A stretch of 64,000 bases of DNA from Arcobacter iocasae. Lineage in GTDB: Bacteria; Campylobacterota; Campylobacteria; Campylobacterales; Arcobacteraceae. This document shows positions 1-7,679 of the stretch, piece by piece. The stretch spans positions 2,914,001 through 2,978,000 of the forward strand of contig NZ_CP090177.1 of NCBI RefSeq assembly GCF_042214795.1, read 5' to 3'. Both the position numbers and the translations under genes were made by a program. Below the pieces are notes generated by a model that was given only the letters and a program-made list of their open reading frames with translations, was not told the DNA's origin and did no database searches. Every line of letters starts with the position of its first letter. Position 1 is the stretch's first letter.

Positions 1-528
1 GGAGGTGCTTTTATTGCTTTTACTTTTTTAGTACCTATTTTACAAGATATTACAAAATTTTCACCTAGTATTATTTCTATTATATTATTAGTTTTTGGTC
101 TTTCAACAGTAGTTGGAAACTTTATTGGTGGAAAACTAGCTGATGTGTTTGGAGTAAATAAGGTTTTATTTGGAGCATATTTTTGTCTAAGTGTAGTCTT
201 ATTATCATTTAGTTTTTTTGTTGAAAACCAATATATCACAATAGCTATTTTAGTTTTATGGGGAATCTTTGCTTTTGGAAGCAGTCCAGCTCTTCAAGCA
301 AATGTTGTAAAACTAGCAAAAATAAATGAACCACATGCTGTAGATGTTGCCTCAGGCTTTAATATATCTGCATTTAATGTAGGAATTGCACTATTTTCTT
401 TTTTAGGTGGTTCAATTGTTACACATATGGGCTTGGCTCAAACTATTTTATTCTCATCAGGTGTTGTATTTTCATCTTTATTTTTAATTTGGCTTGGATA
501 TACGGTTAATAATAAAGTGGTAGTATAA
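1..528 (+). CDS. MFS transporter, C-terminal part (5' end outside window)
   Basis: The reading frame is open from base 1 to a TAA at 526-528, so the start lies to the left of the window. About 175 residues are visible. They are strongly hydrophobic, with some five to six membrane segments and a GGKLAD...G loop around 127-150, the MFS motif A as repeated in the second half of 12-helix transporters. The end closely follows the drug/metabolite exporter (DHA1, AraJ-like) pattern. The next gene starts 26 bases on, on the same strand, so this may be the first visible gene of the reductase operon. The substrate cannot be read from the sequence. Confidence 0.85.
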   Translation, partial: GGAFIAFTFLVPILQDITKFSPSIISIILLVFGLSTVVGNFIGGKLADVFGVNKVLFGAYFCLSVVLLSFSFFVENQYITIAILVLWGIFAFGSSPALQANVVKLAKINEPHAVDVASGFNISAFNVGIALFSFLGGSIVTHMGLAQTILFSSGVVFSSLFLIWLGYTVNNKVVV

Positions 529-554
529 CAAATATATTAATATAAGGAAAATTT

Positions 555-1304
555 ATGAATGAAATTATAAAACAATTAGGTAGTAGAAAATCAATAAGAC
601 AATTTACAGGTGAAATTGTAAGTAATGAAGACCTTGAACTTATTATAAAAACAGCACAAAGATGTCCAACTTCTATCAATGGACAACAAATATCTTTGGT
701 CTATACAAGAGATAAAGATAAGATAAAACAAATAGCAGAACTTTGTGGTGGACAACAACAAGTGGCAACAGCTGATGTTTTTATTTTTATATGTGTTGAT
801 TTCAATAGAACTATTTTTGCAGTTGAACAAGCTGGAGAAGAACATCAAATAGATAAATCAGCTGAGGGTGTACTTGTAGGTGCCGTTGATGCTGGAATTA
901 TGTTAAATGCTATACAAATCTCAGCTGAATCACTGGGACTTGGAACAACTGCAATTGGTGCTGTTAGAAACGAACCAGCTGCTATAATTGAGTTATTAGG
1001 ACTTCCACCAAAAACATTTCCAATCGTAGGAACTACTATTGGAGTACCTACGAAAGAAGCAAAAGATGCACCACTTAAACCTAGAATTCCAATTGAGAGT
1101 TTTGCCTTTGAAGATAAATACGATGACAAAAAAGTAAAAGATGGTGTTTTATTATATGAAAAACAGATGAAAAAATTCAGAGTTGATCATAATATGAACT
1201 ATTTACAATCTTATTGTGAACAAACAGCAAATTATTATAAAAATATATATTTTAGAAAAATTGAAGAAAACTATACAAAACAAGGTTTTGTATTTAAAGA
1301 CTAA
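555..1304 (+). CDS. NfsA-type nitroreductase / NADPH-dependent FMN oxidoreductase
   Basis: A 249-residue nitroreductase-fold protein. The N-terminal SRKSIRQFTGE segment (about residues 10-20) is the FMN-phosphate binding stretch, and RCPTSINGQQ follows at about 36-45. A central GLPP segment and a charged C-terminal tail fit the NfsA/FRP subgroup, usually about 240-250 residues, rather than the shorter NfsB group. Such enzymes transfer two electrons from NADPH through FMN to quinones, nitro compounds or flavin in the cytoplasm. A Shine-Dalgarno AAGGAAAA precedes the ATG. It heads a run of reductases on the same strand. The physiological substrate is unknown. Confidence 0.88.
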   Translation: MNEIIKQLGSRKSIRQFTGEIVSNEDLELIIKTAQRCPTSINGQQISLVYTRDKDKIKQIAELCGGQQQVATADVFIFICVDFNRTIFAVEQAGEEHQIDKSAEGVLVGAVDAGIMLNAIQISAESLGLGTTAIGAVRNEPAAIIELLGLPPKTFPIVGTTIGVPTKEAKDAPLKPRIPIESFAFEDKYDDKKVKDGVLLYEKQMKKFRVDHNMNYLQSYCEQTANYYKNIYFRKIEENYTKQGFVFKD

Positions 1305-1318
1305 TAAAAGGAAATATC

Positions 1319-1615
1319 ATGAAAAATATAGTAATCGTAGCAACAGTTAAAGTAAAAGATGAATTTAAAGATGAAGTTTATAATGAACTTTTAAAATTAC
1401 ATGAAGCAACTCATAAACATGATGAGGGTTGTATTCAGTACGATTTACATAAAAACTTAGATGATGAAAATAGTTTTACTTTTGTAGAAACTTGGCAAAA
1501 TTCAAAACTTTTGGATGAGCATATGAAAAAAGAGCATTTTTTACAATTTGCTCAATCTGTAGATGGTAAATTAGAAAGTATGGATATACAAAAATTAGAA
1601 AAAGTAGAATCTTAA
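1319..1615 (+). CDS. ABM-domain protein (putative quinol monooxygenase)
   Basis: A 98-residue antibiotic-biosynthesis-monooxygenase (ABM, YgiN-like) domain, essentially the whole protein. It shows the family pattern: an early beta strand (IVIVATVKVK), a helix, HEATHKHDEGCIQYDLHKN (about residues 29-47), then FVETWQNSKLLDEHMKKEHF (about 56-75). ABM proteins are small dimeric ferredoxin-fold enzymes; several act on quinols or aromatic compounds without a cofactor. It has a good ribosome site (AAAGGAAA) and lies 14 bases after the nitroreductase. The next gene, one base on, is a second ABM protein, so the two may form a heterodimer. Function inferred from family only. Confidence 0.85.
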   Translation: MKNIVIVATVKVKDEFKDEVYNELLKLHEATHKHDEGCIQYDLHKNLDDENSFTFVETWQNSKLLDEHMKKEHFLQFAQSVDGKLESMDIQKLEKVES

Positions 1616-1616
1616 T

Positions 1617-1919
1617 ATGATTATTGCAATTGTAAAAGCAAAAATAAAAAATAATAAACATGATGAGCTAAGAAAAATAGCAAATATTTTGCAATATGAA
1701 TATGCAGTAAAAGAAGAAGGCTGTGAACAATATGAATCATTTATTGATGGTGATACTTTTATTACCATTGAAAGATGGAGTTCTCAAGAATTACTTGATT
1801 TGCACCTTGAATCTGAGCATGTAAAAGTTTATGTACCTAAGTTAAGAGAGTGTGTAGTTGATGAAACATTTGATGTGCAATTTATAAAAAGTGATGATGT
1901 TTCTTTCGTAAAAATATAA
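1617..1919 (+). CDS. second ABM-domain protein (putative quinol monooxygenase)
   Basis: A 100-residue ABM/YgiN-like domain that starts one base after the stop of the preceding ABM gene. It has the same layout: IIAIVKAKIK strand, KEEGCEQYESF (about residues 36-46), then TIERWSSQELLDLHLESEHV (about 55-74). There is no strong ribosome site, so it is probably translated by coupling to its neighbour. Sequence similarity and adjacency suggest a tandem duplication that has since diverged. As with its partner, the substrate is unknown; the setting among flavin reductases favours quinones or aromatic electrophiles. Confidence 0.83.
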   Translation: MIIAIVKAKIKNNKHDELRKIANILQYEYAVKEEGCEQYESFIDGDTFITIERWSSQELLDLHLESEHVKVYVPKLRECVVDETFDVQFIKSDDVSFVKI

Positions 1920-1938
1920 AAAGATTTAAAGGAAATTT

Positions 1939-2967
1939 ATGAGTTTACTATTTACAGAAGGACAAATAGGGAATTTGAAACTTAAAAATAGAATTGTTAT
2001 GCCTCCTATGTGCATGTATTCAAGTGATAATAGTGGTGAACTAAAAACTTTTCACAAAGGACACTATCTATCAAGAGCCATTGGTGGTGTTGGTTTTATT
2101 ATTGTTGAAGCAACAGCTATTGAGCCAAGAGGAAGAATATCTGCAAATGACTTAGGTCTTTGGGATGATTCTTTAATTGATGCTCATAAAAAACTAAATG
2201 AACAAATGCATTCTTTTGGAGCAAAAACTGCTATTCAAATTGCCCATGCTGGTAGAAAATGTAATGTTGAAGATGAAACTCCAATTGCACCAAGTGCAAT
2301 TGCCTTTAGTGATAATAAACCTTTTAAAATGCCAAAAGCTGCAACAATAGAAGATATAAAAAATATAAAAGAATTATTTGTTAAAACTGCACTTAGAGCA
2401 AAAGAAGCTGATTATGATGCAATCGAACTTCATGGTGCACATGGGTACTTTTTATGTGAATTTTTATCACCACTTTCTAATCATAGAGATGATATTTATG
2501 GTGGAAGTTTAGAAAATAGATGTAGATTACTTTTAGAAGTAGCAAAAGAACTTAAAGAAAAAGTTAATTTACCTTTGATAGTAAGACTTAGTGCTGATGA
2601 ATGGATGAATGAAGGTTGGAATATAGCTGATTCAATTTATCTATCAAAAGAACTTGAAAAAGTTGGAGTTGATTCTATCCATGTTTCATCTGGTGGAAAT
2701 CAAGAAAAACCAAACAAACCAATAGAATTAAAACCTATGTATCAAGCTGATTTTGCAAAAGAGATAAAAAAAGAGGTAAATATTCCTGTAATTGCTGTTG
2801 GATTAATCACAACTGCAAAGCAAGGTGAGAAACTTTTAGAAGAAAAGTATTGTGATTTTGTAGCATATGGAAGAGAATTATTGCGTTCACCTAATCTTGT
2901 ATTTATAGCAGCAAATGAATTTAATCAAAAAGAGTTGATAATTCCTTCATATTCAAGAGCCTTTTAA
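1939..2967 (+). CDS. Old yellow enzyme family NADPH:flavin oxidoreductase (YqjM/NamA type)
   Basis: A 342-residue FMN-dependent TIM-barrel ene-reductase. The active-site Cys of the YqjM subgroup is at residue 25 (PPMCMYS, with Tyr27). HAGRK near residue 109 and ELHGAHGYFLCEFLSP around 163-178 supply the His pair that binds substrate, followed by YGGSLENR. The C-terminal YGRELLRSPN segment binds FMN phosphate. Length matches YqjM (338). Such enzymes reduce the activated C=C bond of enals, enones, maleimides and some nitro esters using NADPH. It lies inside the operon, 19 bases after the ABM pair, and overlaps the EamA gene by one base. Confidence 0.93.
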   Translation: MSLLFTEGQIGNLKLKNRIVMPPMCMYSSDNSGELKTFHKGHYLSRAIGGVGFIIVEATAIEPRGRISANDLGLWDDSLIDAHKKLNEQMHSFGAKTAIQIAHAGRKCNVEDETPIAPSAIAFSDNKPFKMPKAATIEDIKNIKELFVKTALRAKEADYDAIELHGAHGYFLCEFLSPLSNHRDDIYGGSLENRCRLLLEVAKELKEKVNLPLIVRLSADEWMNEGWNIADSIYLSKELEKVGVDSIHVSSGGNQEKPNKPIELKPMYQADFAKEIKKEVNIPVIAVGLITTAKQGEKLLEEKYCDFVAYGRELLRSPNLVFIAANEFNQKELIIPSYSRAF

Positions 2968-3890
2968 TGCACAAAGAAGAGAATAAAACTAAATACTTTA
3001 TTGGTATGTTAATAGCAATGTTACTTTGGGGAGTTGCTTGGACTTCAGGAAAAGCAGCAGTTGAACACTCAAATATACAAGTAGCTTCATTTTGGAGATA
3101 TACGATTTCTTTTATAGGAATGATACCTGTTATGATTTATATGAAAAGATCTTTGAAAACAGACCTTATTGGGTATATTTATATGCTTTTAGCTGGATTA
3201 TTAAGTGCTGCATTTAGTTATTTGTTTTTTGCAGGACTTGCCCATGGAGAAGCTGGATATGGGGGAACTATGGTTACATCATTAGTTCCATTAATTACAT
3301 ATTTTTTATCTATTTTAATTTTTAGTACAAAAGTATCAGCAAAACAAGTATTTGCCTTAGGTATTGGTGTATTTGGGGCTATTATATTGCTTCGTATTCC
3401 AATGGAAGGATTAGGATTTTTAAATCTTGATAGTATATATTTCTTAGTTTGCGCTATTGTTTGGTCTTTTGTTACAGTTCTAACACAAAAGGCTTCAAAA
3501 AGAGTTGACCCTATGTTTTACACTTTAGTAATCTTTGGCGTAACTGCTTTTACAAATATGATTTTTGCCTTACCACATCATCCTTTTGAAATAGGATTAT
3601 ATGATTCAGTATTTTGGTTAAATATTTTATTTGTAGGATTATTTTCTGGAACTTTTGCAATGGCAATATTTTTTGCAAGTGCAAGTAGAATAGGGGCACA
3701 TAATACGGGTGTATTTATGTTTATCGTTCCAGTTGGTGCAATAATATCAAGTTATTTTGCATATGGTGAAAAAATAGCATCTTCTACTATAATAGGTTGT
3801 TTGTTGTCATTAGTAGCTGTTATATTATTCAACAAAAAAAGTAAACTAGAAAAACTGAAACTAAAAGAAGCAAAATTAGGAATAGAATGA
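2967..3890 (+). CDS. EamA-family (DMT superfamily) transporter
   Basis: A 307-residue, very hydrophobic protein with about ten membrane segments in two EamA repeats (roughly residues 10-140 and 155-290). Each repeat opens with the usual small-residue-rich helix (MLLWGVAWTSGKAA; VCAIVWSFVTVLTQKAS). DMT carriers export metabolites or drugs across the inner membrane. The ATG overlaps the stop of the old yellow enzyme gene (TAATG) and its end overlaps the next gene (ATGA), so translation is likely coupled to both. Export of a product of the neighbouring reductases is a reasonable guess, not shown. Confidence 0.88.
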   Translation: MHKEENKTKYFIGMLIAMLLWGVAWTSGKAAVEHSNIQVASFWRYTISFIGMIPVMIYMKRSLKTDLIGYIYMLLAGLLSAAFSYLFFAGLAHGEAGYGGTMVTSLVPLITYFLSILIFSTKVSAKQVFALGIGVFGAIILLRIPMEGLGFLNLDSIYFLVCAIVWSFVTVLTQKASKRVDPMFYTLVIFGVTAFTNMIFALPHHPFEIGLYDSVFWLNILFVGLFSGTFAMAIFFASASRIGAHNTGVFMFIVPVGAIISSYFAYGEKIASSTIIGCLLSLVAVILFNKKSKLEKLKLKEAKLGIE

Positions 3891-4459
3891 GCAACTTGAT
3901 TAAAAATGTTTATATAATACATGGATATGGAGCATCAGCAGAACATCACTGGTTTCCTTGGTTAAAAAATGAATTAGAAAAAAAAGATCTTAATGTAGTA
4001 ATTTTAAACCTACCGACACCTAATTCTCCAAATTCAATTGAATGGAGTAATGCCTTAAAAGAACAAATTAAAATAATTGATAAAAATTCATATTTTATCG
4101 CTCATAGTTTAGGCTGTATTTCTCTTCTTAAATTTTTGGAAGCTTTACCAAATAGTACAAAAATAGGTGGATATATTCTTGTATCAGGATTTAATGCACC
4201 ATTATTCATTTTAAAAGAATTAGATGCCTTTTTAAAACCTACAATTGATTATGAAAAATTGAAAAATATAAGTTCAAATAGAGTTGTTATTAGTTCAAAA
4301 GATGATTCAATTGTACCATTTAATTTAAGTAATAATTTATCAAATTCCCTAGATGCAAAATTATTAGTAGAAGAAAAAGCAGGGCATTTTTTAGAAACTG
4401 ATGGTTTTGAAGAGTTCCCTTTAGTTCTGAATGAATTTAATAAGTTTTTAAATGAATAG
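3887..4459 (+). CDS. RBBP9/YdeN-family alpha/beta hydrolase
   Basis: A 190-residue small serine hydrolase of the RBBP9/YdeN family. It starts with YIIHGYGASAEHHWFPWLK (about residues 9-27), which carries the oxyanion loop. The nucleophile Ser lies in IAHSLGC at about residue 74, the acid in SSKDDSIVPF around 137-146, and the His in KAGHFLETDGF around 163-173, so the whole triad is present. Esterase or lactonase activity is likely; the natural substrate is unknown. The start overlaps the stop of the EamA gene by four bases. The YqhD-like gene follows after 29 bases. Confidence 0.87.
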   Translation: MSNLIKNVYIIHGYGASAEHHWFPWLKNELEKKDLNVVILNLPTPNSPNSIEWSNALKEQIKIIDKNSYFIAHSLGCISLLKFLEALPNSTKIGGYILVSGFNAPLFILKELDAFLKPTIDYEKLKNISSNRVVISSKDDSIVPFNLSNNLSNSLDAKLLVEEKAGHFLETDGFEEFPLVLNEFNKFLNE

Positions 4460-4488
4460 AAAAAATAGTTAAAATAAAAAGGATAAAT

Positions 4489-5622
4489 ATGCAATTTTCA
4501 TATATTAACCCAACTCAAATTGAGTTTGGACAAGGAAAAATATCAAAAATTAGTGAATTGATACCAAAAGAATATAGAGTTTTATTTCTTTATGGTGGTG
4601 GAAGTATTAAAAAAAATGGTGTTTATAATCAAGTAAAAGATGCACTTAATAATCATACTTGGTTTGAATTTGCTGGAGTTCAAGCAAATCCTAAAAAAGA
4701 GACTTTAGATAAAGCTATTTCTTATGCTAGGGAAAACAAAGTAGATTTTGTTTTAGCAGTTGGTGGTGGTTCTGTTATTGATGGTGCTAAATATGTGGCA
4801 AATGCTTTTTATCACGATGGTGATGCTTGGGATTTACTTGATGGTAAATTTACACCTACAAAAGCATTAAAAATAGGTGCAGTTTTAACTTTAGCAGCAA
4901 CAGGAAGTGAATCAAATTCAGGTTCTGTTATTACAAAAGGTGAAACTAAAGAGAAAAGATTTTTTCATTCACCATTTTCTTATCCTCAATTTTCGATTTT
5001 GGATCCAGATGTTTTAAAAAGTTTAGATGAAAGACAACTAGTAAATGGGGTTGTTGATGCTTTTGTTCATACTTGTGAACAGTATATAACCCAGCCTCAT
5101 GGAGCTTTAGCACAAGATTATTATGCAGAGGGACTATTAAGAGGTTTGATTGAACTTGCAAATACCTTTGAAACTAGAGATGACCTTTGGTATGCAAATC
5201 TTATGTGGCTTGCAAATCAAGCTTTAAATGGTCTTATTGGTCTTGGTGTTCCTCAAGATTGGGCAACACACTTTATTGGACATGAATTAAGTGGATTATA
5301 TGGGATTGACCATGCAAGAACTTTAGCAATTATTCAACCAAATTTACTTACAATACTAGCCGATGAAAAAAAAGATAAACTTTTACAAATGGGAAAAAAT
5401 GTATTTAAACTAGATACAAATAATCCTTTAGAAGTAGTTGAAAAAATAAGAACTTTATATTCATCATTAAACATAGATTTAAAAATCTCTTCATACACTG
5501 AGGATAAAGATATTATAGAAAAAGTAACATCACTTTTAGAAAAGCATGGTTTTACAGAGTTTGGTGATAGAGCTACAGTAAATAAAGCAGTTGTAATTAA
5601 AATATTAGAAAAATCAATTTAA
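4489..5622 (+). CDS. YqhD-like iron-containing alcohol dehydrogenase / NADPH aldehyde reductase
   Basis: A 377-residue group III (iron/zinc-dependent) alcohol dehydrogenase. The NADPH-binding GGGSVIDGAKYVA lies around residues 93-105. Metal ligands are visible in VVDAFVHTCEQY (Asp, His) and in WATHFIGHELSGLYGIDHAR (two His). The block around VPQDWATHFIGHEL is close to E. coli YqhD (387 residues), which reduces short aldehydes, including lipid-peroxidation products and methylglyoxal-type compounds, with NADPH. AAAAGGATAA precedes the ATG. Placed among other electron-transfer reductases, it fits aldehyde clearance; YqhD is the nearest family member I recognise, not a proven orthologue. Confidence 0.9.
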   Translation: MQFSYINPTQIEFGQGKISKISELIPKEYRVLFLYGGGSIKKNGVYNQVKDALNNHTWFEFAGVQANPKKETLDKAISYARENKVDFVLAVGGGSVIDGAKYVANAFYHDGDAWDLLDGKFTPTKALKIGAVLTLAATGSESNSGSVITKGETKEKRFFHSPFSYPQFSILDPDVLKSLDERQLVNGVVDAFVHTCEQYITQPHGALAQDYYAEGLLRGLIELANTFETRDDLWYANLMWLANQALNGLIGLGVPQDWATHFIGHELSGLYGIDHARTLAIIQPNLLTILADEKKDKLLQMGKNVFKLDTNNPLEVVEKIRTLYSSLNIDLKISSYTEDKDIIEKVTSLLEKHGFTEFGDRATVNKAVVIKILEKSI

Positions 5623-5633
5623 AAGGAATAATT

Positions 5634-6263
5634 ATGGAAAAAACATTTATGGAAGCTATGGATTTTAGACATGCTTGTAAGATTTTTGATGAGACAAAAA
5701 AGGTTAGTGATGAGGATATGCACTTTATACTTGAAGCTGGAAGAAAATCACCATCTTCGTTTGGTATGGAAGCTTGGAAGTTTTTAGTTATAACAAATGA
5801 AGAATTAAAAGCAAAATTAAGACCTTTTTGTTGGGATCAACCACAAATTACTACTTGTTCTCATCTTGTAATTGTTTTAGCTGGAATTGAAGGTGTAAAA
5901 CCTGAAAGTGGAATTCCTGAAAAAAGATTTGCTAGAAGAGAAATGCCGCAAGAAAAATTAGATTTTTATTTAGGATTATATGCAGGGCATTTAAAAGAGA
6001 CTTTAAGTAGTGACAAAAATATCTATGCTTGGACAGCAAGACAAACATTTATTGCCTTAGGTAATATGATGACAGCAGGAGCTATTAAAGGTATTGATTC
6101 TTGTCCTATTGAAGGATTTGATAAAGAGGGTGTTGAAGGGGTACTAGGTCTTGATACTTCAAAATTCCAATTAACTTGTGTACTTCCATTTGGATATAGA
6201 ATTAATGAGCAATCAAAACAACAAAGAGAAAAGTTCGAAGATATAGTTGAATTTATAAAATAA
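5634..6263 (+). CDS. NfsB-like NAD(P)H nitroreductase
   Basis: A 209-residue nitroreductase-fold protein. FRHACKIFDETKKVSDEDM (about residues 12-30) and GRKSPSSFGMEAWKFLV (about 37-53) are the FMN-binding segments typical of the NfsB-like group. SCPIEGFDKEGVEGVLGL (about 160-177) is the conserved loop found in this group. It is distinct from the NfsA-like enzyme at the operon start, so the cluster holds both classes. Ribosome site AAAGGAATA; last gene of the operon, followed at once by a strong hairpin terminator. Confidence 0.9.
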   Translation: MEKTFMEAMDFRHACKIFDETKKVSDEDMHFILEAGRKSPSSFGMEAWKFLVITNEELKAKLRPFCWDQPQITTCSHLVIVLAGIEGVKPESGIPEKRFARREMPQEKLDFYLGLYAGHLKETLSSDKNIYAWTARQTFIALGNMMTAGAIKGIDSCPIEGFDKEGVEGVLGLDTSKFQLTCVLPFGYRINEQSKQQREKFEDIVEFIK

Positions 6264-6286
6264 AAAGCTAGTAAAACTAGCTTTTT
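6262..6286 (+). terminator. rho-independent terminator of the reductase operon
   Basis: A perfect 10-bp stem (AAAAAGCTAG / CTAGCTTTTT) with a five-base TAAAA loop begins one base before the last base of the NfsB-like stop codon. The 3' arm ends in a T-run. It closes the operon and insulates the small gene at 6310. Confidence 0.85.
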
Positions 6287-6309
6287 ATAATAAGAAAGTA
6301 GAAAAATAT

Positions 6310-6501
6310 TTGGAAGAAAAAAGTTTAGAAAAAGAAGCTTATAGATTAAGATTTGAATATTATAACCTCTATGAAAATAAAGAGTTAAAGTGGCATGAAA
6401 AGTATAAAAACCATCAACTATATAATGTGGTAGTTGAGGGATTTAAATACAGATTTCATGAGATAGCTCAAGAGATGCCAAAACTACTACAAAAACTTTA
6501 A
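6310..6501 (+). CDS. small hypothetical protein (63 aa)
   Basis: A 63-residue frame with a TTG start and no strong ribosome site (AAGAAAG lies 12 bases upstream). It is rich in Lys, Glu, Tyr and His, has no signal peptide or membrane segment, and looks helical (LEKEAYRLRFEYYNLYE at about residues 5-21). It sits between the operon terminator and the converging AEC transporter gene, with which it overlaps by four bases. I do not recognise the family. A coding role is supported only by base-use similar to its neighbours and by the compact spacing. Confidence 0.5.
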   Translation: MEEKSLEKEAYRLRFEYYNLYENKELKWHEKYKNHQLYNVVVEGFKYRFHEIAQEMPKLLQKL

Positions 6502-7421
6502 TTAGTATACAAAAATATCATAAGTGGTATATAAAATAAAGATACCAAAGTAGATATAAATACTGCCAAAGACATCTTTTCAGGTTTTACATTTAATAAA
6601 GTAGCAACTGTTACAGTGTTTCCTGCAAGGGGTACAATAGAAAATAAAAACATAACCATATAAAATCCATCATTTAAAAAGTGAATAAAGTTTTTGTCTA
6701 TAAAAATAAATATTAAAATAAGAGTTGGCCAAAGTATAAATTTAATAGCCAAAGTATAAGTGATGAATTTTTTATCAAGAGAGTTATCTGTCTTGATCTT
6801 TTCCATGCCCATACCTAAAAGCATCATTCCCAAAATTGCATATGCACCTTTTAAATAGTTGCTATAATCTACAAACATTAAAGGCATCTTGATGTCAAGT
6901 AAATTAAAGCTTATACCTAAAATAAAAGCATATATTACAGGCAGTTTTAATACCTTCCTTAAACTCTCTTTAGCACTAAAAGAGCCTTTTGCCGTTATAT
7001 AATATCCAACAGAATTTTGATATAAAATAGAAGCTAAAACTGTGAAAATAAATACATCTACTAATTTTGGTTCTAAAAATAATATAGCAAGAGGAATACC
7101 AATATTTCCTGTATTTCCAGTAGCTGTACTAAAAGCTAAAAGATTTGAAGTATTATCACTCCACATATTTTTAAATATTGATAATAAAACAAAAGCCATA
7201 ATAGAGCTTAAAACAAAAAAGAAAATTGGCATAAATAAAACTGAAGGGATAAGTTTTACATTTATAGTTGCATTAAATACAATCAGTGGAGCTAAAATAA
7301 AAAGTAATATTTTGGCTACGGTATCTTTATTACACTTTAAAATAGAAGTACTTAAAATACCTAATATAATACTAAAATATAATGGGAGAATTTTTCCTAA
7401 AAGGGTTAAAAATATACTCAA
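6498..7421 (-). CDS. AEC-family (auxin efflux carrier) transporter
   Basis: A 307-residue membrane protein with about ten helices in two halves. It begins with the family pattern of a polar-poor helix then GKILPLYFSIILGILSTS (about residues 8-25), and has TGNTGNIGIPLAILFLEP around 101-118, the conserved AEC motif with Asn and Pro in a broken helix. The second half carries SIVPLAGNTVTVATLL (about 263-278), the matching broken helix. Bacterial members carry small organic acids such as malate or malonate; substrate not readable here. Single gene, convergent with the small gene before it; the 258-base gap to thiI holds its promoter. Confidence 0.88.
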   Translation of the reverse strand: MSIFLTLLGKILPLYFSIILGILSTSILKCNKDTVAKILLFILAPLIVFNATINVKLIPSVLFMPIFFFVLSSIMAFVLLSIFKNMWSDNTSNLLAFSTATGNTGNIGIPLAILFLEPKLVDVFIFTVLASILYQNSVGYYITAKGSFSAKESLRKVLKLPVIYAFILGISFNLLDIKMPLMFVDYSNYLKGAYAILGMMLLGMGMEKIKTDNSLDKKFITYTLAIKFILWPTLILIFIFIDKNFIHFLNDGFYMVMFLFSIVPLAGNTVTVATLLNVKPEKMSLAVFISTLVSLFYIPLMIFLYTN

Positions 7422-7641
7422 TTATTGACCTTTAAATATAATTAAAGATGCTATCAAATATACACTTGGAATATAGTTAAATTTGATAAAATCAACTCAC
7501 TTACAAAAGGCTTCTGTCATCCTTTTTTTAAGAAATTATGTTCACATGAAAATTCTTTAGTTTTAAAGCTAATTTTGTCATATATTTCTACACTTAATCT
7601 ACTTCTAATGCGAGATTAATTTTCAATTATTATTCTTATGA

Positions 7642-7647
7642 TATAAT
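7642..7647 (+). promoter_or_regulatory. -10 element of thiI
   Basis: TATAAT in GATATAATTGC lies 32 bases before the thiI ATG, in the only sizeable intergenic stretch here (7422-7679). No -35 is evident, as usual for Campylobacterota; the upstream region is T-rich. I see no other feature in this stretch. Confidence 0.55.
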
Positions 7648-7679
7648 TGCGTTTAATTAAAAACAAGGTTTAACGAATA

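Noticed and set aside
7042..7428. 128-residue frame opposite the AEC transporter gene
   Set aside because: Antisense shadow of a well-conserved membrane protein, with no recognisable features.
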